Part shown: one piece after another, positions 35,424 through 46,348 of the stretch
Numbering within the stretch: the first letter of the stretch is position 1
How the letters are laid out: each line of letters starts with the position of its first letter
Source: Haberlea rhodopensis
Lineage: Eukaryota > Streptophyta > Magnoliopsida > Lamiales > Gesneriaceae
DNA: 64,000 nt
Reading direction: 5' to 3'
Assembly (NCBI GenBank): GCA_907163345.1
Contig: CAJQUN010000437.1
Location: 62,001-126,000 of the forward strand
The notes under the pieces: model-generated
Databases searched by the model: none
Told to the model about the DNA's origin: nothing
Seen by the model: only the letters and a program-made list of their open reading frames with translations
Translations under genes and position numbers: made by a program

Positions 35424-36727
35424 TCGAAGAGGGGGGGTGAATGAGATTCCTTGGTTACTTTAGCGTTTTAAAATGAGTTTGCAAAACTAAAAGAGTTTGC
35501 GCTTGCGGAAGGCTTAAGTCAATCGATAAATGAAAAGAACAAAAATAAACAAATGCGTAATGGAAATTAAAACAATAAAAGACAAGAGATTTGTTATAGA
35601 AGTTCGGCGATGAATCGCCTACGTCTCCTCTTCCCGGTTAGATAACCTCCAACCGAGGTTCCACTAGAATAAATGATCTTGGCCTTGAGGGCTCCAAGTT
35701 AGCCACAACCTAACTCTTCCCGAGTTTACAAAGCTCTTCCCGAGCACAATACCCTTCCCGAGTACACAAAGCTCTTCCCGAGCACAATACTCTTCACGAG
35801 TACACTAAGCTCTTCACGAGCTACCAACACTCTTCACGAGTCTTCTTGGCCTTAAGGGCTCCAAGGATAGCCACAACACATGCACCAACTTTACTTGTTG
35901 GCGACTTTACAATTTACCAACTTGCTTTAGTGTTGGAGGACCTTTACAATAAACTCAACAAAACACCTTCACGGTGCACTCACACGAAGACAACAAGACT
36001 CTATCAAATGAAAACAATTACAAGCTCCAATACAACAACAATGTATGGAGTTTGCAATGCTATAATAAATTTGAATTAGCAAAGCTTGTAGAAGTTTGTA
36101 GGCTTGTTTCTTATCTTCAAAATGCTCCAAAGCATCAATATTTATAGTGTAGGAGGCCCCTTAGGCTCCTACTAGCCGTTGCTACACAAAAGGCTGAAAT
36201 CACACCTGCATCGCCTCAACCATCGCCTCAAACGATCTCCATCGCCGCGCCCCAACGGTCATCAGATTACACGCATCGCCTCAGGCGATCGGTGGATCGC
36301 CTCAGGCGATCAAAAGCATAAATCAAGGTCGTAGCCTCAGCATGTCCAAAATCTTCATCGCCTCAAACGAAGTCCACATCGCCTCAGGCGTTCAACGCAT
36401 CGCCTTGGGCGATCAGCCCATCGCCTCGGGCGTTCTTCCCCTGCACGCGGTCCTAACCATCGCTTCAGTCGATGGTCGTGGCGAAGCCCCCATGGCTGGG
36501 GCGATGGTCACCATCGCCTGGGGCGATGGTCACCATCGCCTGGGGCGATCCACGCCAGATTGTGCACACTTGATTTTTTTCAATTCAAACCACTTTAAAT
36601 CACTTAATCTGCACATTAAGTACACACATTAGTATAGCAAACACAAGTTTTGTTGATCATCAAAACTCAAAGATAAACCGGGGATAAATTAACGCATTAA
36701 ACACAACCATGTGTTTAAGGCTCAACA
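35424..36727 (-). repeat. Left (3') LTR of the gag-only element
   Basis: 1.3 kb. It contains alternating 'cgagcacaatactcttcccg' units (35730-35850) and an array of catcgcctcaggcgat palindromes (36205-36550). It has about 255 bp (about 35878-36130) that the right LTR lacks, and extra copies of a 'caccatcgcctggggcgatgg' repeat near 36500-36545. Confidence 0.88.
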
Positions 36728-37463
36728 ATCTCCCCCTTTTTGATGATCACAAAACTTGATAAACTTGAATATGTAATTATGCATGAAATGTGAGTAAACA
36801 TAACTCCCCCTTAACAATTGTAGCACATACAAGGTTACCAAGTAAATCATATACCCAACAACTCTCCCCCTCAAACCATGCATATACAAGCTCTCCCCCT
36901 TAAACTATACATGAGTTAAGTTTCAAGTTAAGCTTCAAGTTTATCACAACATTCTCCCCCTTTTTGTGATAATCAAAAAGCACAAAATTTAAATAAACAT
37001 AGAATAATTATATGTTGCCACATAGTCATATTTTAACACTATACACATGTTCATCATCAAGCATATAATAAGCATAACAAGCCTAAGATTAAATCATAGA
37101 GATGAACCACAGACATGTGTTTAAGGCAATCAACAATAAGTTCCAAGTGTTGCAAAGTGTGCATATGTTATACCATGAGTTCATGCACTTATGCCCAATT
37201 ATCTTTAAAATTATCAATGCATCATTAGATAAGATTATTAATCACATAATTGCAAATTGCATATTCAAATTTAAATACAAGGCATGTCAAGATACTTACT
37301 ATAAAAAGATAAGCATACATCATGCAATAAACAATTTATATGTGCATATGCTAAGGGGTTATGCATTTTACTCCAATGAATATTGAGCTTCATATTTATT
37401 GGTCACAAATAGTTTGTGCCAATTAAATTTTGAATTGCTCTTTTAAAATGTATAAAATAAATT
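36728..37463 (-). other. Polypurine tract and 3' non-coding tract of the gag-only element
   Basis: The tract adjoining the LTR reads aaaaagggggagatt on the - strand (36728-36742). Further polypurine-like copies (ctccccct on the + strand) occur near 36802, 36865, 36892 and 36952. The rest is AT-rich and non-coding. Confidence 0.7.
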
Positions 37464-39119
37464 TTACCTCCGATGACAAGAGTGCGTTCTTGTCATTGGT
37501 CTTATACCTCGTGCTTCTTCTATAGTAGTGAATAATATAAACTCCTCCTTTGAGTTGCTTGTGCCTTCATCCTCCATCCCATTGTTGTCCCTACAAAACA
37601 AGTTTACAATAGGAGAATCTTTGGTACCCATTTGACTTTTGGGTCCTAGAAGGTTAACTTCCTTTGGCACCTTTGGAATCCATTTCCACCTCTTGTTAGG
37701 TTGGTATTGGATTCTAGCAAACCTACATTTGTTCTTTGTATGTCCATTTTTACAACAATAGTTGCAAGTAGGAGAATCATGCTTGGCTTTAGCTAACATG
37801 CTTGAAAAAGATTTTGATTTGCTTGAAAAACCTAACCCGGCTTTATCAAAGCTACAACGTTGCAAGCCAAGCAACTCATTCATCTTTAGACTACTCTCAC
37901 TAAATTTGCAAAAAGACATTTTTAAAGAATCTAATTCATTTTTCAATGAATTATTTTCTTCATCTTTCTTAGCAACCTCAAGTTTGAGTAATTTGTTACT
38001 CATCTTGGTTTTGTCAAGTACATCTATAAGCTCATGATAAGAATCTAAAAGTTCATCAAATGAAGGTACCTCATTGTCGCTTTCATCTCCTTCATCTATG
38101 TCATCTTTTGCCATGAGACAAAGATTTGTTACTTCTTCTTCTTCATCGGAGTCGCTATCACTCCATGTGGCTATAAACGCCTTCTTCTTCCCTTTGTCCT
38201 CATTCTTCTTCCTATGACATTTATTAGCGTAATGACCTTTTTCTTGACAATTATTACAAGTTACCTCATTTTTTGAATCTTGTTTGGTAGTACTAGATGC
38301 CTTTGGCTTGTTGTGTTTGTTGAAGAGCTTCTTGAACTTCCTTGTGAACAAGATCATCTCTTCATCCTCATCGTCATCTTCATCCTCGGAGTGATCTTTT
38401 CTCCCAACCAAGGCTATCCCATTTCTTTTGGATCTATCATCTTCCTTTATTTCTCTCCTTATTGCAACTTCAAGTTCATGAGTCACCAATGTGCCATGGA
38501 GCTCATCAAGGTCATAGGAAGCATTTTCTCCTTTGTTTGACTCAATGATGGCGGTTCTCTTTGCGTCCCATTCCTTAGGCAATGCTCTTAGGGCTCTCTT
38601 CCATATTTGCTTTGGAGGGTACTTCTCTCCAAGTTGAGCAAGCTCGTTGATAATTAGGGTGAGCCTCATAAACATTGAATCAACTTCTTCTCCGGACTCC
38701 ATCTCAAAAGTCTCATATTTGAGTTGTAGAAGGTCAATCTTGGTCTCCTTCACTTGGTTGGTTCCTTCATGACAAATTTGCAATTTGTCCCATATCTCCT
38801 TAGCGGTTGAGCACATCGAGATCCGGTTGTACTCCTTCATATCTAAAGCACAATGCAAAATATTAATAGCTTTAGCATTTTGAGATATTAAAATCATATC
38901 CGCTCTAGTGAAATCGTCCATATCTTTGGGAACACTAATTCCCCCAACTTCCTTTAAAGGAATATGTGGACCTTTCACTATGATCTTCCAAAGGTCATAA
39001 TCCACGGATTGGATGTATAGAGATATTCTATTTTTCCAATACCCATAGTTATCACCCGTGAAGAGCGGAGGTCTATTTGTCGATTGACCTTGAGCAAACT
39101 CATTTGCTAGATTAGCCAT
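37464..39119 (-). CDS. gag: Copia-type Gag of the gag-only element, intact
   Basis: The frame opens at 39149 but the conserved start is the ATG at 39119 (MANLANEFAQGQ), giving about 551 residues. Visible: an N-terminal DUF4219/UBN2-like Gag core (RPPLFTGDNYGYWKNRISLY, a STAKEIWDKLQICHEG segment, ALPKEWDAK), an acidic stretch, a CCHC knuckle starting CNNCQEKGHY near residue 285, a coiled-coil-like segment, and a second knuckle starting CNYCCKNGHT near residue 450. It ends shortly after a WIPK motif typical of the Gag-Pol linker. No stop or shift across 1.65 kb, so Gag may be under selection for trans-mobilised transposition. Confidence 0.88.
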   Translation of the reverse strand: MANLANEFAQGQSTNRPPLFTGDNYGYWKNRISLYIQSVDYDLWKIIVKGPHIPLKEVGGISVPKDMDDFTRADMILISQNAKAINILHCALDMKEYNRISMCSTAKEIWDKLQICHEGTNQVKETKIDLLQLKYETFEMESGEEVDSMFMRLTLIINELAQLGEKYPPKQIWKRALRALPKEWDAKRTAIIESNKGENASYDLDELHGTLVTHELEVAIRREIKEDDRSKRNGIALVGRKDHSEDEDDDEDEEMILFTRKFKKLFNKHNKPKASSTTKQDSKNEVTCNNCQEKGHYANKCHRKKNEDKGKKKAFIATWSDSDSDEEEEVTNLCLMAKDDIDEGDESDNEVPSFDELLDSYHELIDVLDKTKMSNKLLKLEVAKKDEENNSLKNELDSLKMSFCKFSESSLKMNELLGLQRCSFDKAGLGFSSKSKSFSSMLAKAKHDSPTCNYCCKNGHTKNKCRFARIQYQPNKRWKWIPKVPKEVNLLGPKSQMGTKDSPIVNLFCRDNNGMEDEGTSNSKEEFILFTTIEEARGIRPMTRTHSCHRR

Positions 39120-39150
39120 ATAAAATTTTTGATTTAAAACAAAAATCAAA

Positions 39151-39164
39151 TGGCTCTGATACCA
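39151..39164 (-). other. Primer-binding site of the gag-only element
   Basis: tggtatcagagcca on the - strand, two bases from the right LTR; matches initiator tRNA-Met. Confidence 0.9.
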
Positions 39165-39166
39165 CT

Positions 39167-40165
39167 TGTTGGAATCGAATAGGGGGGGTGAATGAGATTC
39201 CTTGGCTACTTTAGCGTTTTAAAATGAGTTTGCAAAACTAAAAGAGTTTGCGCTTGCGGAAGGCTTAAGTCAATCGATAAACGAAAAGAACAAAAATAAG
39301 CAAATGCGTAATGGAAATTAAAACAATAAAAGACAAGAGATTTGTTATAGAAGTTCGGCGATGAATCGCCTACGTCTCCTCTTCCCGGTTAGATAACCTC
39401 CAACCGAGGTTCCACTAGAATAAATGATCTTGGCCTTGAGGGCTCCAAGTTAGCCACAACCCAACTCTTCCCGAGTTTGCAAAGCTCTTCCCGAGCACAA
39501 TACTCTTCCCGAGTACACAAAGCTCTTCCCGAGCACAATACTCTTCACGAGTACACTAAGCTCTTCACGAGCTACCAACACTCTTCACGAGTCTTCTTGG
39601 CCTTAAGGGCTCCAAGGATAGCCAAAGCATCAATATTTATAGTGTAGGAGCCCCCTAGGCTCCTACTAGCCGTTGCTACACAAAAGGCTGAAATCACACC
39701 TGCATCGCCTCAACCATCGCCTCAAACGATCTCCATCGCCGTGCCCCAACGGTCAGCAGATTACACGCATCGCCTCAGGCGATCGGTGGATCGCCTCAGG
39801 CGATCAAAAGCATAAATCAAGGCCGTAGCCTCAGCATGTCCAAAATCTTCATCGCCTCAAACGAAGCCCACATCGCCTCAGGCGTTCAACGCATCGCCTC
39901 AGGCGTTCTTCCCCTGCGCGCGGTCCTAACCATCGCTTCAGTCGATGGCCGTGGCGAAGCCCCCATGGCTGCCATCGCCTGGGGCGATCCACGCCAGATT
40001 GTGCACACTTGATTTTCTTCAATTCAAACCAGTTTAAATCACTTAATCTGCACACTAAGTACACACATTAGTATAACAAACACACGTTTTGTTGATCATC
40101 AAAACTCAAAGATAAATCGGGGATAAATTAACGCATTAAACACAACCATGTGTTTAAGGCTCACA
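39167..40165 (-). repeat. Right (5') LTR of the gag-only element
   Basis: 999 bp. Begins tgttggaatcgaatag and ends aaggctcaca. It matches the left LTR apart from a 255-bp deletion at about 39624, where 'gatagcca' joins 'aagcatcaat', and fewer catcgcc repeats. Confidence 0.88.
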
Positions 40166-41560
40166 TAGTATCATGAAAACTGTAGAAAAGGTGATGCCAT
40201 ATCACACATATTTAATGTGATTATTTATCGACAACTTTTTGGCAAATGTTGTCTACAGTTTCGGGCCAACTAAATTATCAAGGGCCATAAACTGTGAACC
40301 GAACGTCTGACAACAACCTCATTACTTAACAATCATGCATCTATCCTATGAGCCGAACACGGCATAATAGTCGAATATTAAACTCGCTCAAGTTCCAACA
40401 CACATGGGTTTCCTATTCTCTCTCTAAACTGGGGGTTTTCAGCTACTGTTGGCCTTTCTTCTTCCTTGTGAATCGTTCTCTATATTCCTTCACTTGGGCC
40501 ACTTTTGGCTACATTATTGCTTGTGCTCCTTCAGAACAGATTTCACAGGTTCATGCTTTAGGTATTACTTTTTCTGTGGTGATGTGTTGGTACACTCTCA
40601 TGGCTGTTGGGGATGGTGGTATTTGCGGTGGATTTGATGATTGGGTTTGGTCTTAGTGGCCGACATGGTGGAAGGGTTGGTGGTGTTTTTTATTTTGGCT
40701 GGGGTCTCGGTGGAGATGGCTTTGGGGTTGGTTTGGATGTGGGTTAGGCGATGGTACATAAGGTTGGCTAGGTGATGGTCTCGGTTTTGGTGGTGACTTG
40801 GGTGGCGGTCCCGATCTTGGAGGTGGAGTAGACGGTGAAGCACGTGGAGAATTTGGTGGTAAGGGTGATTTCGGAAGTAGGGGTGGAGGCGGACTAGTTG
40901 GTGGCGGTGCTCTTGGTGGAAGGTTGGAGTTTGGCGGTGGTGTTTGTGGAGGTGGAGGCTTGAGATGTGGTTTAGGAGGCGATGGTGTCCAAATTTGGGT
41001 GGGTTGTCCTGCTTGGGTGGGGTTTGCGAGGCAACCCCACCGTTTGGAATGAAGTTCTTTGTAAGACCTGTTGTTAATTAAACCAGATAATTAACAATTA
41101 AGCAAACCTGGATGATTAAAAGTCGGGAATACAATTTAAGGTGTTTCGGATCACAACATATTATTGTTAATTGAGATAAAATACATCAAATTATGCATGT
41201 TTACATGCAATTTTCAGCCAACAACATGCCAATTGCATCATCAAACTGATACTATGACAATTGGTTGGACCTAACTTATTTAACATTAAAAAATTCCGTT
41301 CCCATCACTCCTTTAGCACTCTTTTTAAGAATGTGTTTTCTCTTTCCAACTCAAAAACTATCAGGTTTATGTTCTTTAATATCTCACGTACAAATATCTC
41401 CCATCCAGTTGTGATGAATCACCAACTGTTACAATGGTATTCACTCTTCTATTTTAGCTCACAAATACAATGAATATGGTGAATACAAAGGCACAAATGA
41501 TTCCATAATGAATCTGATACAGCAATGTAAGATGTGCCAAATGTTTGGGGAGTGCTCTTC
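40166..41560. other. Decayed sequence with a proline/glycine-rich frame
   Basis: 40600-41040 is GC-richer than its surroundings and reads on the - strand as a proline-rich segment (PPPTSPPPPLPKSPLPPNSP) in an incomplete frame, and on the + strand as glycine-rich. It could be a fragment of a cell-wall proline-rich or extensin-like gene. No start, stop or flanking domain supports a complete gene. The rest has no recognisable feature. Confidence 0.35.
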
Positions 41561-41599
41561 ATTTAACAACTTTTGTCTTTAAAGTTCCCCAATTGAATA

Positions 41600-42344
41600 C
41601 TAAGTGGGTTTGCTTTGGAAGGCTTGGATTGATATTCAATCAGCTGTTATTGAGCTTCCAAATCATGTATATATAGCCCCAAGTAATGATATATACGTTA
41701 GATACAAGAATATAACAATTGACACAGTTTTGGTAACCTTTCAAACATTACAACAGTCATATTCTGCTTTCTAGGCTATTGTTGGAAGGCCTGATTTGTT
41801 CCAGTAGAGCAGGTCTACTTGCAAGTCTACTGGTCGAGTTGTTGACCTCTACTGGTTCGAAGTCCGCTGGTCTCTACTGGTTCGAAGTCCGATGGCCTTT
41901 ACTAGTTAGAAGTCCGCTGGCATCTACTACTTCGAAGTTCGCTGGACTCTACTGGTGCGAAGTCCGCTAGCCGATGTCTACTGCTAAAGGTCTACTGGTT
42001 GGTCGAACTCTACTGCTCAAAGTCCGCTTGTCGACGTCTAATGCTCAAGGTCTACTGGTCGACATCTACTGGTTGGAGCTTCGAGGTCTGCTTGTAGTCC
42101 GGTAGATGATCCGGTAGATGATCAATTTAGTCAATAGCGCTCGGGGTCTACTGGTTATATCTACTGGTCTAGTAGACCTTTGCTTTTGTCTACTAGTCCA
42201 GTTTACTTCAACCCATTTCTTTTCTAATCATCAATCTATAATATATCATCTATGAACTGCACACTTGATGAAATATGTTAGCAACACAATAACAAGTTTT
42301 GTTAACATCAAAACCAAGATTATTCGGGTTCCCAAAACCCAACA
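41600..42344 (-). mobile_element. Degenerate solo LTR or LTR fragment with a minisatellite
   Basis: 42240-42344 resembles the start of copia LTRs read on the - strand (tgttgggttttgggaacccg, then ttttgatgttaacaaaactt). A related segment is at 61865-61965, and the LTR at 36650-36727 has the same 'ttttgatgatcaacaaaact' block. 41800-42080 is a minisatellite of about 24 bp, built on tctactggttcgaagtccgc. A TATA-like atatatag lies at 41670-41677. Boundaries and TSD not resolved. Confidence 0.45.
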
Positions 42345-44040
42345 ACGTTGTTCCTATCGATTCTTCATTGATACCCATATCTTTTTGTTGGTATGTGTGA
42401 TGCGTGTCTGAGGATGATGTGCACGTCGATGGCTCGACGAAGAGAGTGAGCTGAGAGACGCGGTAGCGACGAGTGTGCCGACATCGCCCAGACACGAGGG
42501 ATGATGGACCACCGATGGCTCGACTGAGAGAGATGTCGTAGCCATAAGCGTGTCAACGCCCTGCTCGAGCTTGATGATTGCTTTCCATTAGACTCATGAG
42601 ATTTGATACCCCTCATATGTATCCATGCACGGCATGAAACGCATGTTACTTTGTTCATTGTGATTTTACCTGTTTCTCATACTGGGGTTCTGATCCTCTT
42701 CGCGGGGCCTGTCATGTCTTTGTTGTATGGACATGACATGTGTTGCAGGTGGATTGAGGCCAAATGCTGACGAGGAGGTATCTAGAAGTACTAGAGCTCC
42801 GTGAGCACGAGCTTGTGTTCTTATTGTCGAGTCTGTTTCCCACTATGGTGTTAATAAATTTTAAAGACCTACGTTTATTCACGGGGGGATGCCCCGAGTA
42901 TTTTGAATGCTGATATTTTCATGCTTTTGAAATTTTATTGATGTTAAACAATGGTTGTGTGAGAAATGCGAACTGGAAATACGTATTATCAGTATTAGCA
43001 TTATATATATATCATCGAAAAATTTTGCGCCACGAATTGATAAATTAAATAATCTTCCGTTGTGCAAGTAAAAATAACCATTGTGTGATAATTAAACGCA
43101 TGAGTTAGGACCGGGAACTCACACTCTTTGGTCGTCATGCCTGAATTTTGGGGGCAACCTGGGCATTATTTTGCATACGACTAACTAGTCGTGCGATATC
43201 TCTCTTTTTGCTGCTATTTTGTATTTGTCTATTACATATTTCTCTAGTTTTCGTAATTATTAGTAGTTCTGGTGCTATGTGTAGTTTTCAGTGTGGATCG
43301 AGTGGTAGATATGTTTTTTCTGTAATTATATTGTGGTGTCGGTTTTGGAATATCTACCTTTTGGGTATTTTTATGGTATGTCTATGTTGTTTTGTGAATG
43401 TGGGTTTTTTGGTTATGTGTCACCACTTGGATATGGCTTGATTATGACTACTAACAGTCTTGGTTTCGTGCGTTATTCAGTGGATCTCTATTGTCAATGG
43501 TTTACCAGTAGGCATTTGGATACGAGAGTCTATGCATTTGTTGGATTTTTATCAGTTTTTGTCTCTCTTTTATCTGTTCATGTACTTTCACATATCATGG
43601 AAGACAGTTACCTTTTACGACTTCGCGCTTATCGAATTGGTTTGAGGGGATCCGGATTCGCTTGGATGGTAGTTGGTTTTTCCTGGTCAAGCTCGGGCAC
43701 TAATGCTTTGAAACTCATGACCATATGTCGTTTATTTATTCTAATTATCGAAATCTATGTATGAGTGTCTTTTGGTATTTGTCTATAGTTGGCCTTTGTA
43801 ATTATTGTATTTGTCGGTGGTTTTAACATAACATCTAGTTTTACGCTAAAAAAAACCAGTGATGTAGTAAACATATCTGTTTGATATGAATATCTGATAC
43901 ATGCGTACCGGATATCCCACAGGTTTTGAATACAAGTATCAGCCAATAAATGAGATAATGGCAAACTATTCATCATTGTTAATGCATGATCGAACATTTG
44001 TCATTTTACCAAAAAATATAAATTAAATATTTTTATCGGG
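42345..44040. other. Decayed repeat sequence, no gene recognised
   Basis: 42700-43130 resembles a gypsy LTR fragment (aggtggattgaggccaaatg, later a poly-G block and ttgatgttaaacaatgg), but without a partner or TSD. The 143-codon frame at 43333-43764 is rich in hydrophobic residues, lacks family features and overlaps other frames. Confidence 0.4.
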
Positions 44041-44044
44041 TTTT

Positions 44045-44235
44045 GACAATGACCCCTTGTGGTTTTCCAAATAGACAGATACACCATTGTGTTTTCAAAA
44101 TATGCAGGTTATCCCCCTGTGTTTTTTCAAAATAGCAGTTTAGAATCATGTGGTTTGAAAATAGGTAGTTTACTCCCTATGGTTTGTGAAAATAGACAAT
44201 GTACCCCCTTACAGTTTGTGTACCCTCTTATAGCT
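44045..44235. repeat. Diverged tandem repeat (ccctgtggttttcaaaatag type)
   Basis: About five imperfect units of 30-38 bp with the core cccctgtggttttcaaaata. A repeat style often seen dispersed in plant genomes. No coding. Confidence 0.8.
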
Positions 44236-44773
44236 TTTGAATATGCGCAAAACACTCTACATATATATTTTGCAAATGCGGAAAAATGTTTTTTTTTAAA
44301 AAATGCCTACGTGAAGCTCCGCCGGAGAAAAAAATGGGATTCCCTGTTGGATACAGCGAACTTTGTCTCCCCAAAACGTTGGTTTACTTGCTGACAGTTC
44401 TGGGTTTCATCCGCAAACTTGTGGGCGCATTCTTTTCTCTTCTGGGTTTGGGAGATTTCCTGGAGCCTCAAACGGCGTCGTACCTTGAGCCCATGGCAGA
44501 ACCCAGGGTCTGTGTCGGCAGCGCTTATCAGGGAACTGCTTCCAGTGGTGAAATTCTCGGAGATTTGAACACATGATATTGACTCATAAAGGCATTAGTC
44601 TAAACGGTAAATGTCATCTATACTTATGAAGGTAAAATGGTGTACACTATCGCAGTAAAAAAAAAAATACCTGGGAAATGCATACACTTTCATGGACTAT
44701 CGAAATTTTATTAACCATGGTTGAAATGAATTTTGAGGTTAAAATGATTGGGTTTACAGTAAAATAAGATTAT

Positions 44774-46348
44774 TCAATTGTTTACTAGCCATGCTGATGC
44801 TAGTATTATTGGTCTCCCTTTCCATCCAAGCTGGAGGAAGCCCTTTTCACTTCCAACAGTATAACTATCACACCCATAATCAGATACCATCACTTTAGCT
44901 TGGTTCAAACACTTTAATCCCACTACTTGGAAACCAGCACGACCAAGTTGTCGTCGCCACTGATCTGCCCTTTCATGCCTCTCAATCCTGTTAGATCCTT
45001 CATAGGCTACAACGTTTCGAATCTCCTCTGCGAAGTGAAATTTTTCGATTATCATCCTTTGTGGGCTATCTCTTGGAAGGCTAGCCTCTAGGGAATCGAA
45101 TATGGCTGAATAGTAGTGGAGGGATTCTAAAAATCTTCCAAGAAAGAAAGGTCCATTGTGGTTGGCATCTTGCTCAACCACAGTGAGGAGGGCTGGATTC
45201 AGTTTCTTGATTGATTGTAGAATGGTCTTTAAAGAACCTCTACTTTCCTTAACATGCTTGTGCAAATGCATTAGGGCATTCACAAACAAGGCCTCGCCTT
45301 CTCTTAGTTCCAGCTTTTCTCGAGTTAACGACCATGGAGATACTTGCTCTGCCAGCAAGTGGTACTCAAGGCAAATGCCAAGAGAATTGGCTTCTTCAAT
45401 AAGTCCCTTAACACTATTTTCGAGATCCGTTGGATCTTGATCCCCAATGATACCTGTTATTCTGATGAATTTTGGGCCGCCTTCGGTTCTACATGCCAAA
45501 GTTCTCACCAAAGAAGGCCATTGAAGACTATGCTCCACCCCTAAATCAATAATGTGTAAGGAGTCTTTCCCCATGGCTGCTTGATATATAGCATCATTTG
45601 CAGCCAAGAAACCGAAATGGATATAAGGAGTCATTTGGTGTAACAAGGAAAAAGCATCACTCTTCTCCTCTCTTGTGATCAAGGACAAGTCGCTAACCGT
45701 GGTAGTGAATGAACCATTTGGGTTAATATTCTGCAAAAATAATAGCCTAGAATCCAATCCCTTTGCAAAATAGTGTGAAACTCTCTGCAGAGAATCTCCC
45801 CAGGGGTCGATGCGAGGCCAAATTTGTGTTAATATCGAATTCGCTAGTTGAGTATCCCTGCACCCCACAGCCTCGGCACAAGCTAATAGCAAATGAACCA
45901 GTTGTAGCCCTTGATCCACTCTATCTGTCATCATATATTCCGCACTCTCACCAGGCATGAAAAGCCCAAAATCTTTGGTTTCATCCTCGCCAACCATGAA
46001 TGGAACATCTGATTCATAACAAACATCATCAATAATGGAAAACTGTAGAGGAATCTTTTCTTTGAGTCCACCAAAAATGCCATTTTCCTCTTCATCTGAG
46101 GACTTGCTGGCATTATCTTTTTCGAAGCATTCAACGTTAAAGAAAGTGTCGACGATTTCCTCCACCTCAGTGGGGGGAAATTCAAGCGTTCCATCCATAC
46201 AAGTAGGCCACATATCCATCTCTTCATCTTGTGATATTCCTCCCCATTCTTCTCCATGTTCTTGCTCGACGCGAGCGGGGCAAAACTGTCGAATGGCGGA
46301 ATCTTGATCGAAAAATTCCAATGGGAAAGGGTGCCATCCGTTCATCAT
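44774..46348 (-). CDS. GRAS transcription factor, RAD1-like
   Basis: A 524-residue single-exon protein. The acidic N-terminal region (1-142) is followed by a full GRAS domain: LHR I from about 145 (LVHLLLACAEAVGCRD), the VHIID core as LHIIDLG at 264-270, LHR II, the PFYRE-region equivalent near 400-440 (HNGPFFLGRFLESLHYYSA) and the SAW motif ending at residue 520 (GWKGRPIILASAW). GRAS proteins are nuclear co-regulators of transcription. The residues around LHR I and VVEQDANHNGPFFLGRFLES resemble, from memory, RAD1 (REQUIRED FOR ARBUSCULE DEVELOPMENT 1), a clade kept in plants forming arbuscular mycorrhiza and lost in Brassicaceae; a DELLA or SCL assignment fits less well. The start is the only upstream ATG pair (MM). 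An AT-rich ttaaataa about 40-50 bp upstream could be a TATA element. Confidence 0.85.
   Translation of the reverse strand: MMNGWHPFPLEFFDQDSAIRQFCPARVEQEHGEEWGGISQDEEMDMWPTCMDGTLEFPPTEVEEIVDTFFNVECFEKDNASKSSDEEENGIFGGLKEKIPLQFSIIDDVCYESDVPFMVGEDETKDFGLFMPGESAEYMMTDRVDQGLQLVHLLLACAEAVGCRDTQLANSILTQIWPRIDPWGDSLQRVSHYFAKGLDSRLLFLQNINPNGSFTTTVSDLSLITREEKSDAFSLLHQMTPYIHFGFLAANDAIYQAAMGKDSLHIIDLGVEHSLQWPSLVRTLACRTEGGPKFIRITGIIGDQDPTDLENSVKGLIEEANSLGICLEYHLLAEQVSPWSLTREKLELREGEALFVNALMHLHKHVKESRGSLKTILQSIKKLNPALLTVVEQDANHNGPFFLGRFLESLHYYSAIFDSLEASLPRDSPQRMIIEKFHFAEEIRNVVAYEGSNRIERHERADQWRRQLGRAGFQVVGLKCLNQAKVMVSDYGCDSYTVGSEKGFLQLGWKGRPIILASAWLVNN

Larger units (their letters stand above)
35424..40165 (-). 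mobile_element. Gag-only copia-derived LTR element (TR-GAG type)
   Basis: Two LTRs (35424-36727 and 39167-40165) enclose about 2.4 kb holding a tRNA-Met primer site, one gag ORF and a non-coding tract ending in a polypurine tract. There is no protease, integrase or RT. This matches elements known as TR-GAG, which keep an ORF for Gag and need enzymes in trans. The right flank is tagta; the left flank is tagtg, and the left LTR seems to lack its outermost bases, so the TSD is only tentative. Confidence 0.82.

Noticed and set aside
40798..41052. Glycine-rich protein on the + strand
   Set aside because: Composition is explained by GC-rich low-complexity sequence; the opposite strand reads proline-rich and neither has a complete gene structure.
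43333..43764. Membrane protein gene of 143 codons
   Set aside because: Hydrophobicity reflects T-rich sequence; overlapping frames are equally open and no domain is recognisable.
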